Assembly (NCBI GenBank): GCA_024803745.1
Contig: JANJXV010000159.1
Coordinates: 866,498-930,497, forward strand
Reading direction: 5' to 3'
Source: Megascapheus bottae
Taxonomy: Eukaryota > Chordata > Mammalia > Rodentia > Geomyidae
Length of the DNA stretch: 64,000 nt
The notes under the pieces were generated by a model. That model was not told the DNA's origin. It saw only the letters and a program-made list of their open reading frames with translations, and made no database searches. Each line of letters begins with the position of its first letter. Position 1 is the first letter of the stretch. A program made the translations under genes and the position numbers. Shown in pieces: positions 48,138 to 61,170 of the stretch.

Positions 48138-51100
48138 AGGTGTGTGAAGTCAGAAATGGAGGTATGTGAACTCATAGAATGGAGGTGTGTGACGTCACAA
48201 TGGAAGTGTGTGAAGTCATAGAATGGAGGTGTGTGAAGTCACAGAATGGAGGTGTGTGAAGTCAAATGGACGTGTGTGACGTCCTAAAATGGAGGTGTGT
48301 GAAGTCATAGAATGGAGGTGTGTGAAATCATAGAATGGAGGGTTGAGAAGTCACAGAATGGAGGTGTGTGAACTCAGAATGGAGGTGTGTGAAGTCACAG
48401 AATGGAGGTGTGTGAAGTCATAGCATGGAGGTATGTGAAATCATAGAATGGAAGTGTGTGAAGTCATAGAATGGAGGTGTGCGAAGTCATACAATGAAGG
48501 TGTCTGAAGTCATAGAATGGAGTTGTGTGAAGTGACAGAAGGGAGGTGTGTGAAGTCACATAATGGAGGTGTGTGAAGTCAAAATGGAGGTGTGTGAAAT
48601 CATAGAATGGAGGTTTGTGAAGTCACAGAATTGAGGTGTGTGAAGTCACAGAATGGAGGTTTGTGAAGTCATGGAGTGGAGGTATGTGAAGTCAAATTGG
48701 AGGGGTGTGAAGTCGGAAAATGGAGGTGTGTGAAGTCAAAGAATGGAGGTGGGTGAAGTCACAGAATGGAGGTGTGTGAAGTCATAGAATGGAGGTGTGT
48801 GAAGTCACAGAATGGACGGGTATGAGGTCATAGAATGGTGGTGTGTAAAGTCACAGAATTGAGGTGTTTGAAGTCATATATTGGAGGTGTGTGAAGTCAA
48901 AATTGATGGTTGAAGTCATAGAATGGAGGTGTGTGAAGTCACAGAATGGAGCTGTATGAAGTCACAGAATGCAGGTGTGTGAAGTCACAGAATGGAGGTG
49001 TGTGAATTCATAGAATGTAGGTGTGTGAAGTCACAGAATGGAGGTGTGTGAAGTCAGAATGGAGGTTTGAAGTTATAGAATGGAGGTGGGTGAAGTCATA
49101 GAAAGAAGGTGTGGGAAGTCATAGAATGGAGGAGTGTGAAGTCATAGAGTGGAGGTGAGTGAAGTCACAGATTCGAGGTCTGTGAAGTCATAGAATGGAG
49201 GTGTGTGAAGTCAGAATGGAGGTGTGTGAAGTCATAGAATGGAGGTGTGTGAAGTCACAGAATGGAGGTGTGTGAAGTCAAAATAGAGGTGTGTCACGTC
49301 CTAAAATGGAGGTGTGTGAAATCATAGAATGGAGGTTTGTGAAGTCACAGAATGGAGGTGTGTGAACTCAGAATGGAGTTGTGTGAAGTCACAGAATGGA
49401 GGTGTGTGAAGTCATAGCATGGAGGTATGTGAAATCATAGCATGGAGGTTTGCGAAGTCATAGAATGGAGGGGTGTGAAGTCACAGAATGGAGGTGTGTG
49501 AAATCACAGATTGGAGGTTTGCGAAGTCATAGAACGGAGGTGTGTGAAGTCATAGAATGTATGTTTTTGAAGTAAGAATGAAGGTGTGTGATGTCATAGA
49601 ATGGAGGTGTGTGAAGTCACAGAATGGAGGTGTGTGAAGTCATAGAATGGAGGTGTGTGAAGTCATAGAATGGAGGTGTGTGAAGTCATATAAAGGAGGT
49701 GTGTGAAGTCAAAGAATGGAGGTGTGTGAGGTCAGAATGGAGGTGTGAAGTCATAGAATAGAGGTGGGTGAAGTCATAGAAAGGAGGTGTGGGAAGCCAT
49801 AGAATGGAGGAGTGTGAAGTCATAGAGTAGAGGTGAGTGAAGTCACAGATTCGAGGTCTGTGAAGTCATAGAATGGAGGTGTGTGAAGTCAGAATGGAGG
49901 TGTGTGAAGTCATAGAATGGAGGTGTGTGAAGTCATACAATGCAGGTGTGTGAAGTCATAGAATGGAGGTGTGTGAAGTCATAGAAGAGAGGTGTGTGAA
50001 ATCACATAATGGAGGTGTGTGAAGTCAAAATGGAGGTGTGTGACGTCATGAAATGGAGGTTTGTGAAGTCACAGAATGGAGGTGTGTGAAGTCACAGAAT
50101 GGAGGTTTGTGAAGTCATAGAATGGAGGTATTTGAAGTCAAATTGGAGGGGTGTGAATTCGGAGAATGGAGGTGTGTGAAGTCACAGAATGGAGCTGTGT
50201 AAAGTCAGAGAATGGAGGTCTGTGAAGTCATAGAATGTATGTTTATGAAGTAAGAATGAAGTTGTGTGATGTCATAGAATGGAGGTGAGTGAAGTCACAG
50301 AATGGAGGTGTGTGAAGTCATAGAATGGAGGTGTGTGAACTCATAGATTGGAGGTGTGTGAAGTCATAGAATGGAGGTGTGTAAAGTCACATAATGGAGG
50401 TGTGTAAAGTCAGAATGGAGGTGTGTGAAGTCACAGAATGGAGGTGTGTGAAGTCATACAATGCAGGTGTGTGAAGTCATAGAATGGAGGTGTGTGAAGT
50501 CATAGAAGAGAGGTGTGTGAAGTCACATAATGAAGGTGTGTGAAGTCAAAATGGAGGTGTGTGACGTCATGAAATGGAGGTTTGTGAAGTCACAGAATGG
50601 AGGTGTGTGAAGTCACAGAATGGAGGTTTGTGAAGTCATAGAATGGAGGTATTTGAAGTCAAATTGGAGGGGTGTGAGTTCGGACAATGGAGGTGTGTGA
50701 AGTTACAGAATGGAGCTGTGTGAAGTCAGAGAATGGAGGTCTGTGAAGTCATAGAATGTATGTTTATGAAGTAAGAATGAAGTTGTGTGATGTCATAGAA
50801 TGGAGGTGAGTGAAGTCACAGAATGGAGGTGTGTAAAGTCACATAATGGAGGTGTGTGAAGTCAGAATGGAGGTGTGAAGTCATAGAATGGAGGTGGGTG
50901 AAGTCATAGAAAGGAGGAGTGGGAAGTCATAGAATGGAGGATTGTGAAGTCATAGATTGGAGGTGAGTGAAGTCACAGATTCGAGGTCTTTGAAGTCATA
51001 GAATAGAGGTGTGTGAATTCAGAATGGAGGTGTGTGAAGTTATAGAATGGAGTTGTGTGAACTTATAGAATGGAGGTGTGTGACGTCACAATAGAAGTGT

Positions 51101-51867
51101 GTGAAATCATAGAATGGAGGTGTGTGAAGTCACAGAATGGAGGTGTGTGAAGTCAAAACGGAAGTGTGTGACGTCCTAAAATGGAGGTGTGTGACGTCAT
51201 AGATTGGAGGTGTGTGAAATCATAGAAGGGAGGTTTGTGAAGTCACAGATTGGAGGTGTGTGAACTCAGAATGGAGGTGTGTGATGTCACAGAATGGAGG
51301 TGTGTGAAGTTATAGCATGGAGGTATGTGAAATCATAGAATGGAAGTGTGTGAAGTCATAGAATGGAGGTGTGTGAAGTCATACAATGAAGGTGTGAAGT
51401 CATAGAACGGAGGTGTGTGAAGTCACAGAAGGGAGGTGTGTGAAGTCACCTAATGGAGGAGTGTGAAGTCAAAGTGGAGGTGTGTGACGTCATAAAATAG
51501 AGGTGTGTAAAGTCATAGAATGGAGGTGTGTGAAGTCATAGAATGGAGGTTTGTGAAGTCAAGTCACAGAATGGAGGTGTGTGAAGTCACAGAATGGAGG
51601 TTTGTGAAGTCATAGAATGGAGGTATGTGAAGTCAAATTGGAGTTGCGTGAAGTCGGAGAATGGAGGTGTGTGAAGTCAAAGAATGGAGGTGTGTGAAGT
51701 CACAGAATGGACGGGTGTGAATTCACAGAATGGAGGTGTGCGAAGTCATAGAATGGAAGTGTGTATAGTCTCAGAATGGAGCTGTGTGAAGTCACAGAAT
51801 GGAGGTGTGTGAAGTCAGAGAATGGAGGTGTGTGAAGTCATAGAATGTATGTTTGTGAAGTAAGAAT
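45717..51867 (+). repeat. 6,151-bp block, copy 1 of tandem duplication
   Basis: GAGCTGTATGAAG at about 46057 pairs with about 52208, and ATTCG at about 45986 with 52137 (both offset 6,151). From about 47,160 the offset becomes 5,588. The two copies part near 51,867/57,455 (GAATGAACG versus GAATGAAGG). This block overlaps the end of the second 9-kb copy and the second 2,103-bp unit, so the events are nested: it must post-date both. Confidence 0.85.
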
Positions 51868-54800
51868 GAACGTGTGTGTAGTCATAGAATGGAGGTGTGT
51901 GAAGTCACAGAATGGAGGTGTGTGAAGTCATAGAATGGAGGTGTATGAAGTCATAGAATTGAGGTGTGTGAAGTCACATAATGGAGGTGTGTGAAGTCAC
52001 ATAATGGAGGTGTGTGAAGTCAGAATGGAGGTGTGAAGTCATAGAATGGATGTGGGTGAAGTCATAGAAAGGAGGAGTGAGAAGTCATAGAATGGAGGAT
52101 TGAGAAGTTATAGAGTGGAGGTGAGTGAAGTCACAGATTCGAGGTCTGTGAAGTCATAGAATGGAGGTGTATGAAGTCAGAATGGAGGTGTGTGAAGTCA
52201 CAGAATGGAGCTGTATGAAGTCACAGAATGGAGGTGTGTGAAGTCATAGCATGGAGGTATGTGAAATCATAGCATGGAGGTTTGCGACGTCATAGAATTG
52301 AGGGGTGTGAAGTCACAGAATGGAGCTGTGTGAAGTCACAGAATGGAGGTGTGTGAAGTCATAGCATGGAGGTATGTGAAATCATAGCATGGAGGTTTGC
52401 GAAGTCATAGAATGGAGGGGTGTGAAGTCACAGAATGGAGGTGTGTGAAATCACAGAATGGAGGTTTGCGAAGTCATAGAACGGAGGTGTGTGAAGTCAT
52501 AGAATGTATGTTTGTGAAGTAAGAATGAAGGTGTGTGAAGTCATAGAATGGAGGTGTGTGAAGTCAGAATAGAGGTGTGTGAAGTCATAGAATGGAGGTG
52601 TGTGAACTCATAGAATGTAGGTGTGTGACTTCACAATGGAAGTGTGTGAAGTCATAGAATGGAGGTGTGTGAGGTCACAGAATGGAGGTGTGTGAAGTCA
52701 AAATGGAGGTGTGTGACGTCCTAAAATGGAGGTGTATGCAATCATAGAATGGAGGTGTGTGAAATCATAGAATGAAGGTTTGTGAAGTCACACAATGGAG
52801 TTGTGGGAAGTCATATAATGAAGGTCTGTGAAGTCATAGAATGGAGGTGTGTGAACTGATAGAATGGAGGTGTGTGACGTCACAATGGAAATGTGTGAAT
52901 TCATAGTATGGAGGTGTGTGAAGTCACAGAATGGAGGTGTGTGAAGTCAAAATGGAGGTGTGTGAAGTCACAGAATGGAGGTGTGTGAAGTCATAGCATG
53001 AAGGTATGTGAAATCATAGAATGGAAGTGTGTGAAGTCATAGAATGGAGGTGTGTGAAGTCATACAATGTAGGTGTGTGAAGTCATAGAATGGAGGTGTG
53101 TGAAGTCACAGAAGTGAGGTGTGTGAAGTGACATAATGCAGGTGTTTGAAGTCAAAATGGTTGTGTGTGACGTCATAAAATATAGGTGTGTGAAGTCATA
53201 GATTGGAGGTGTGTGAAAGGAAAGAATGGAGGTTTGTGAAGTCATAGAATGGAGGTGTGTGAAATCAAATTGGAGGGGTGTGAAGTCGGAGAATGGAGGT
53301 GTTTGAAGTCTCAGAATGGAGCTGTGTGAAGTCACAGAATGGAGGTGTGTGAAGTCATAGAATGGAGGTGTGTGAAGTCATAGAATGTATGTTTGTGAAG
53401 TAAGAATGAAGGTGTGTGAAGTCATAGAATGGAGGTGTGTGAAGTCACAGAATGGAGGTGTGTGAAGTCATAGAATGGAGGTGTATGAAGTCATAGAATT
53501 GAGGTGTGTGAAGTCATATAATGGAGGTGTGTGAAGTCACATAATGGAGGTGTGTGAAGTCAGAATGGAGGTGTGAAGTCATAGAATGGATGTGGGTGAA
53601 GTCATAGAAAGGAGGAGTGAGAAGTCATAGAATGGAGGATTGAGAAGTTATAGAGTGGAGGTGAGTGAAGTCACAGATTCGAGGTCTGTGAAGTCATAGA
53701 ATGGAGGTGTATGAAGTCAGAATGGAGGTGTGTGAAGTCAGAAATGGAGGTATGTGAACTCATAGAATGGAGGTGTGTGACGTCACAATGGAAGTGTGTG
53801 AAGTCATAGAATGGAGGTGTGTGAAGTCACAGAATGGAGGTGTGTGAAGTCAAATGGACGTGTGTGACGTCCTAAAATGGAGGTGTGTGAAGTCATAGAA
53901 TGGAGGTGTGTGAAATCATAGAATGGAGGGTTGAGAAGTCACAGAATGGAGGTGTGTGAACTCAGAATGGAGGTGTGTGAAGTCACAGAATGGAGGTGTG
54001 TGAAGTCATAGCATGGAGGTATGTGAAATCATAGAATGGAAGTGTGTGAAGTCATAGAATGGAGGTGTGCGAAGTCATACAATGAAGGTGTCTGAAGTCA
54101 TAGAATGGAGTTGTGTGAAGTGACAGAAGGGAGGTGTGTGAAGTCACATAATGGAGGTGTGTGAAGTCAAAATGGAGGTGTGTGAAATCATAGAATGGAG
54201 GTTTGTGAAGTCACAGAATTGAGGTGTGTGAAGTCACAGAATGGAGGTTTGTGAAGTCATGGAGTGGAGGTATGTGAAGTCAAATTGGAGGGGTGTGAAG
54301 TCGGAAAATGGAGGTGTGTGAAGTCAAAGAATGGAGGTGGGTGAAGTCACAGAATGGAGGTGTGTGAAGTCATAGAATGGAGGTGTGTGAAGTCACAGAA
54401 TGGACGGGTATGAGGTCATAGAATGGTGGTGTGTAAAGTCACAGAATTGAGGTGTTTGAAGTCATATATTGGAGGTGTGTGAAGTCAAAATTGATGGTTG
54501 AAGTCATAGAATGGAGGTGTGTGAAGTCACAGAATGGAGCTGTATGAAGTCACAGAATGCAGGTGTGTGAAGTCACAGAATGGAGGTGTGTGAATTCATA
54601 GAATGTAGGTGTGTGAAGTCACAGAATGGAGGTGTGTGAAGTCAGAATGGAGGTTTGAAGTTATAGAATGGAGGTGGGTGAAGTCATAGAAAGAAGGTGT
54701 GGGAAGTCATAGAATGGAGGAGTGTGAAGTCATAGAGTGGAGGTGAGTGAAGTCACAGATTCGAGGTCTGTGAAGTCATAGAATGGAGGTGTGTGAAGTC

Positions 54801-57455
54801 AGAATGGAGGTGTGTGAAGTCATAGAATGGAGGTGTGTGAAGTCACAGAATGGAGGTGTGTGAAGTCAAAATAGAGGTGTGTCACGTCCTAAAATGGAGG
54901 TGTGTGAAATCATAGAATGGAGGTTTGTGAAGTCACAGAATGGAGGTGTGTGAACTCAGAATGGAGTTGTGTGAAGTCACAGAATGGAGGTGTGTGAAGT
55001 CATAGCATGGAGGTATGTGAAATCATAGCATGGAGGTTTGCGAAGTCATAGAATGGAGGGGTGTGAAGTCACAGAATGGAGGTGTGTGAAATCACAGATT
55101 GGAGGTTTGCGAAGTCATAGAACGGAGGTGTGTGAAGTCATAGAATGTATGTTTTTGAAGTAAGAATGAAGGTGTGTGATGTCATAGAATGGAGGTGTGT
55201 GAAGTCACAGAATGGAGGTGTGTGAAGTCATAGAATGGAGGTGTGTGAAGTCATAGAATGGAGGTGTGTGAAGTCATATAAAGGAGGTGTGTGAAGTCAA
55301 AGAATGGAGGTGTGTGAGGTCAGAATGGAGGTGTGAAGTCATAGAATAGAGGTGGGTGAAGTCATAGAAAGGAGGTGTGGGAAGCCATAGAATGGAGGAG
55401 TGTGAAGTCATAGAGTAGAGGTGAGTGAAGTCACAGATTCGAGGTCTGTGAAGTCATAGAATGCAGGTGTGTGAAGTCAGAATGGAGGTGTGTGAAGTCA
55501 TAGAATGGAGGTGTGTGAAGTCATACAATGCAGGTGTGTGAAGTCATAGAATGGAGGTGTGTGAAGTCATAGAAGAGAGGTGTGTGAAATCACATAATGG
55601 AGGTGTGTGAAGTCAAAATGGAGGTGTGTGACGTCATGAAATGGAGGTTTGTGAAGTCACAGAATGGAGGTGTGTGAAGTCACAGAATGGAGGTTTGTGA
55701 AGTCATAGAATGGAGGTATTTGAAGTCAAATTGGAGGGGTGTGAATTCGGAGAATGGAGGTGTGTGAAGTCACAGAATGGAGCTGTGTAAAGTCAGAGAA
55801 TGGAGGTCTGTGAAGTCATAGAATGTATGTTTATGAAGTAAGAATGAAGTTGTGTGATGTCATAGAATGGAGGTGAGTGAAGTCACAGAATGGAGGTGTG
55901 TGAAGTCATAGAATGGAGGTGTGTGAACTCATAGATTGGAGGTGTGTGAAGTCATAGAATGGAGGTGTGTAAAGTCACATAATGGAGGTGTGTAAAGTCA
56001 GAATGGAGGTGTGTGAAGTCACAGAATGGAGGTGTGTGAAGTCATACAATGCAGGTGTGTGAAGTCATAGAATGGAGGTGTGTGAAGTCATAGAAGAGAG
56101 GTGTGTGAAGTCACATAATGAAGGTGTGTGAAGTCAAAATGGAGGTGTGTGACGTCATGAAATGGAGGTTTGTGAAGTCACAGAATGGAGGTGTGTGAAG
56201 TCACAGAATGGAGGTTTGTGAAGTCATAGAATGGAGGTATTTGAAGTCAAATTGGAGGGGTGTGAGTTCGGACAATGGAGGTGTGTGAAGTCACAGAATG
56301 GAGCTGTGTGAAGTCAGAGAATGGAGGTCTGTGAAGTCATAGAATGTATGTTTATGAAGTAAGAATGAAGTTGTGTGATGTCATAGAATGGAGGTGAGTG
56401 AAGTCACAGAATGGAGGTGTGTAAAGTCACATAATGGAGGTGTGTGAAGTCAGAATGGAGGTGTGAAGTCATAGAATGGAGGTGGGTGAAGTCATAGAAA
56501 GGAGGAGTGGGAAGTCATAGAATGGAGGATTGTGAAGTCATAGATTGGAGGTGAGTGAAGTCACAGATTCGAGGTCTTTGAAGTCATAGAATAGAGGTGT
56601 GTGAATTCAGAATGGAGGTGTGTGAAGTTATAGAATGGAGTTGTGTGAACTTATAGAATGGAGGTGTGTGACGTCACAATAGAAGTGTGTGAAATCATAG
56701 AATGGAGGTGTGTGAAGTCACAGAATGGAGGTGTGTGAAGTCAAAACGGAAGTGTGTGACGTCCTAAAATGGAGGTGTGTGACGTCATAGATTGGAGGTG
56801 TGTGAAATCATAGAAGGGAGGTTTGTGAAGTCACAGATTGGAGGTGTGTGAACTCAGAATGGAGGTGTGTGATGTCACAGAATGGAGGTGTGTGAAGTTA
56901 TAGCATGGAGGTATGTGAAATCATAGAATGGAAGTGTGTGAAGTCATAGAATGGAGGTGTGTGAAGTCATACAATGAAGGTGTGAAGTCATAGAACGGAG
57001 GTGTGTGAAGTCACAGAAGGGAGGTGTGTGAAGTCACCTAATGGAGGAGTGTGAAGTCAAAGTGGAGGTGTGTGACGTCATAAAATAGAGGTGTGTAAAG
57101 TCATAGAATGGAGGTGTGTGAAGTCATAGAATGGAGGTTTGTGAAGTCAAGTCACAGAATGGAGGTGTGTGAAGTCACAGAATGGAGGTTTGTGAAGTCA
57201 TAGAATGGAGGTATGTGAAGTCAAATTGGAGTTGCCTGAAGTCGGAGAATGGAGGTGTGTGAAGTCAAAGAATGGAGGTGTGTGAAGTCACAGAATGGAC
57301 GGGTGTGAATTCACAGAATGGAGGTGTGCGAAGTCATAGAATGGAAGTGTGTATAGTCTCAGAATGGAGCTGTGTGAAGTCACAGAATGGAGGTGTGTGA
57401 AGTCAGAGAATGGAGGTGTGTGAAGTCATAGAATGTATGTTTGTGAAGTAAGAAT
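51868..57455 (+). repeat. 6,151-bp block, copy 2, lacking 563 bp
   Basis: Its length of 5,588 bp equals 6,151 minus 563, which agrees with the observed shift of offset near 52,763: this copy jumps from the equivalent of 46,610 to that of 47,173, within the shared stretch ending GGAGGTGTGTGAA. Over the 4.7 kb after the deletion I noticed only about three base differences (ATGGAGG/ATGCAGG near 49875/55463, GTTACAG/GTCACAG near 50702/56290, TTGCGTG/TTGCCTG near 51646/57234). The first 130 bp differ more and resemble 16.3 and 23.9 kb (ACGTGTGTGTAGTC). Confidence 0.85.
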
Positions 57456-57810
57456 GAAGGTGTGTGAAGTCATAGAATGGAGGTGTTTGAAGTCACAGCA
57501 TGGAGATATGTGTAGTCTTAGAATCGAGGTGTGTGAAGTCATAGATTGGAGGTGTGTGACGTCATATAATGGAGGTGTTTAAAGTCACATAATGGAGGTG
57601 TGTTAAGTCAGAATGGAGGTGTGAAGTCATAGAATTGAGGGGGGTGAAGTCATAGAATGGAGGTGTGTGAAATCATAGAATGAGGGTGTGTGAGGTCATA
57701 GAATGGAGGTGTGTGAAATCGCAGAATGGAGGTGTGTGAAGTCATAGAATGGAGGTGTGTGAAGTCATAGAATGGAAGTGTGTGTAGTCTCAGAATGGAG
57801 GTGTGTGAAG
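57456..57810 (+). repeat. Satellite linker
   Basis: Monomers with rare variants (GTCTTAGAATCGAGG, GATATGTGTAG, a GAGGGTGTGTGAGG unit). The first 190 bp resemble 59,265-59,455 (AATCGAGG at about 57522 and 59331). The second part is close to the plain consensus. It contains a TGACGTCA near 57,557. No gene is present. Confidence 0.7.
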
Positions 57811-60800
57811 TCACATTGGAAGTGTGTGAAGTCATAGAATGGAGGTGTGTGAAGTCACAGAATGGAGGTGTGTGAAGTCAAAATGGAGGTGTGTGATGTC
57901 CTAAAATGGAGGTGTGTGAATTCATAGAAAGGAGGTGTGGGAAGTCATAGAATGGAGGAATGTGAAGTCATAGAGTGGAGGTGAGTGAAGTCACAGATTC
58001 GAGGTCTGTGAAGTCATAGAATGGAGGTGTGTGAAGTCAGAATGGAGGTGTGTGAAGTCATAGAATGGAGGTGTGTGAACTCATAGAATGGAGGTGTGTT
58101 ACGTCACAATGGAAGTGTGTGAAGTCATAGAATGGAATGTGTGTAGTCACAGAATGGAGGTGTGTAAAGTCACAGAATGAAGGTGTGTGAAGTCACAGAA
58201 TGGAGGTGTGTGAAGTCAAAATGGAGGTGTGTGACGTCATAAAATAGAGGTGTGTGAAGTCATAGATTGGAGGTGTGTGAAATCATAGAATGGAGGTTTG
58301 TGAAGTCACAGAATGGAGGTGTGTGAAGTTACAGAATGGAGGTTTGTGAAGTCATAGAATGGAGGTATGTGAAGTCAAATTGGAGGGGCGTGAAGTCGGA
58401 GAATGGAGGTGTGAGAAGTCAAAGAATGGAGGTGGGTGAAGTCACAGAATGGAGGTGTGTGAAGTCATAGAATGGAGGTGTGTGAAGTCACAGAATGGAC
58501 GGGTATGAAGTCATAGAATGGAGGTGTGTGAAGTCACACAACTGAAGTGTTTGAAGTCATATATTGGAGGTGTGTGAAGTCAAAATTGATGTGTGAAGTC
58601 ATAGAATGGAGGTGTGTGAAGTCACAGAATGGAGGTTTGTGAAGTCATAGAATGGAGGTGTGTGAAGTCACCGAATGGAGGTGTATGAATTCAAAGAATG
58701 GAGGTGTGTGATGTCACAGAATGGAGGTGTGTGAAGTCACAGAATGGAGGTTTGTAAAGTCATAGAATGGAGGTATGTGAAGTCAAATTGGAGGGATGTG
58801 AAGTCGGAGAATGGAAGTGTGTAAAGTCACAGAATGGAGGTGTGTGAAGTCACAGAATGGAGGTGTGTGAAGTCACAGAAAGGAGGTGTGTGAAGTCAGA
58901 ATGGAGGTGTCTGAAGTCACAGAAGGGAGGTTTGTGAAGTCACATAATGGAGGTGTGTGAACTCAAAATGGAGGTGTGTGACGTCATTAAATGGAGGTGT
59001 GTGAAGACATAGATTGGAGGTGTGTGAAATCAAAGAATGGAGGTTTGTGAAGTCACAGAATGGAGGTGTGTGAAGTCACAGAATGGAGGTTTGTGAAGTC
59101 ATATAATGCAGGTATGTGAAGTCAAATTGGAGGGGTGTGAAGTCGGAGAATGGAGGAGTGTGAAGTCACATAATGGAGCTGTGTGAAGTCACAGAATGGA
59201 GGTGTGTGAAGTCAGAGTATGGAGGTGTGTGAAGTCATAGAATGTATGTTTGTGAAGTAACAATGAAGGTGTGTGAAGTCATAGAATGGAGGTGTGTGAA
59301 GTCACAGAATGGAGGTGTGTGTAGTCTTACAATCGAGGTGTGTGAACTCATAGATTTTAGTTGTGTGACGTCATATAATAGAGGTGTGTAAAGTCACATA
59401 ATGGAGGTGTGTCAAGTCAGAATGGAGGTGTGAAGTCATAGAATTGAGGTGGGTGAAGTCATAGAAAGGAGGTGTGGGAAGTCATAGAATGGAGGAATGT
59501 GAAGTCATAGAGTGGATGTGAGTGAACTCATAGAATGGATGTGTGCGAAGTCATACAATGAAGGTATGTGAAGTGAAATTGGAGGGGCGTGAAGTCGGAG
59601 AATGGAGGTGTGTGAAGTCAAAGAATGGAGGTGGGTGAAGTCAAAGAATGGAGGTGTGTGAAGTCACAGAATGTGAAGTCATAGAATGGAGGTGTGTGAA
59701 GTCACAGAATGGAGGTGTGTGAAATCAAAGAATGGAGGTGTGTGATGTCACAGAATGGAGGTGTGTGAAGTCACAGAATGGAGGTTTGTGAAGTCATAGA
59801 ATGGAAGTATGTGAAGACAAATTGGAGGGATGTGAAGTCGGAGAATGTAGGTGTGTGAAGTCACAGAATGGAGGGGTGTGAAGTCACAGAATGGAGGTGT
59901 GTGAATTCACAGAATGGAGGTGTGGTAAGTCAAAGAATGGAGGTGTGTGAAGTCATAGAATGGAGGTGTGTGAAGTCACAGATTGGAGGTGTGTGAAGTC
60001 ATAGAATGGAGGTGTGTGAAGTCATAGAATGGAGGTGTGTGAAGTCATATAATGGAGGTGTGTGAAGTCACATAATGGAGGTGTGTGAAGTCAGAATGGA
60101 CGTGTGAAGTCATAGAATGGAGGTGGGTGAAGTCATAGAAAGGAGGTGTGGGAAGTCATAGAATGGAGGAGTGTGAAGTCATAGAGTGGATGTGAGTGAA
60201 GTCACAGATTCGAGGTCTGTGAAGTCATAGAATGGAGGTGTGTGAAGTCATATATTGGAGGTGTGTGAAGTCAAAATGGAGGTGTGTAAAGTCACAGAAT
60301 GGAGGTGTGAAGTCATATATAGGAGGTGTGTGAAGTCAAAATGGATGTGTGAAGTCATAGAATAGAGGTGTGTGAAATCATAGAATGAGGGTGTGTGAGG
60401 ACAGAGAATGGAGGTGTGTGAAGTCACAGAATGGAGGTGTGCGAAGTCACAGAATGGAGGTGTGTGAACTCAGAATGGCGGTGTCTGAAGTCACAGATGG
60501 GAGGTGTGTGAAGTCACATAATGGAGGTGTGTGAAGTCAAAATGGAGGTGTGTGACGTCATGAAATGGAGGTGTGTGAAGTCATAGATTGGAAGTGTGTG
60601 AAATCAAACAATGGAGGTTTGTGAAGTCACAGAATGGAGGTGTGTGAAGTCACAGAATGGAGGTTTGTGAAGTCATAGAAAGGCGGTATGTGAAGTCAAA
60701 TTGGAGGGGTGTGAATTCGGACAATGGAGGTGTTTGAAGTCACAGAATGGAGCTGTGTGAAGTCAAAGAATGGAGGTGTGTGAAGTCAGAGAATGGAGGT

Positions 60801-61170
60801 GTGTGAAGTCAGAGAATTGAGGTGTGTGAAGTCACAGAATGGAGGTGTGTGTAGTCACAGAATGGAGGTGTGTGAACTCATAGATTGGAGGTGTGTGAAG
60901 TCATATAATGGAGGTGTGTAAAGTCACATAATGTAGGTGTGTGAAGTGAGAATGGAGGTGTGAAATCATAGAATTGAGGTGGGTGAAGTCATAGAAAGGA
61001 GGTGTGGGAAGGGATAGAATGGAGGAATGTGAACTCATAGAGTGGAGGTGAGTGAAGTCACAGATTCGAGGTCTGTGAAGTCATAGAATGGAGGTGTGTG
61101 AAGTCAGAATGGAGGTGTGTGAAGTCATAGAATGGAGGTGTGTGAACTCATAGAATGTAGGTGTGTGACG
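57811..61170 (+). repeat. 3,360-bp unit, full copy
   Basis: Its first 964 bp recur at an offset of exactly 3,360 (GATGTCC at 57895/61255; GTGTAGTCAC at 58141/61501). The interior (58.8-61.17 kb) is more diverged satellite with several AAATTGGAGG/GTCGGAGA cassettes at irregular spacing and small losses such as CAGAATGTGAAGTC near 59,670, where most of a GGAGGTGT half is missing. This is the least regular part of the second half of the window. Confidence 0.8.

Noticed and set aside
278..57835. Thirteen minus-strand open frames of 61-91 codons with peptides such as MTSHSSIL and HTPPFYDFTHLHS
   Set aside because: They are the satellite read on the minus strand. Both 23 and 20 leave remainder 2 modulo 3, so a frame meets the TGA of TATGACTTC or TGTGACTTC about every 69 bases, and variant units or length changes let it run slightly further. 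Identical frames recur only because blocks are duplicated (e.g. 7,583 and 9,010 bp apart). There is no signal of selection or a start context.
59660..59690. Possible non-satellite insertion at CAGAATGTGAAGTC
   Set aside because: It is a monomer that has lost most of the GGAGGTGT half; both flanks are ordinary units.
9134..59930. GGTAAGT units (GTGTGGTAAGTC) and GAAGTAAG units resemble 5' splice donors
   Set aside because: They are fixed cassette variants carried along by duplication; no exon, branch point or acceptor tract accompanies them.
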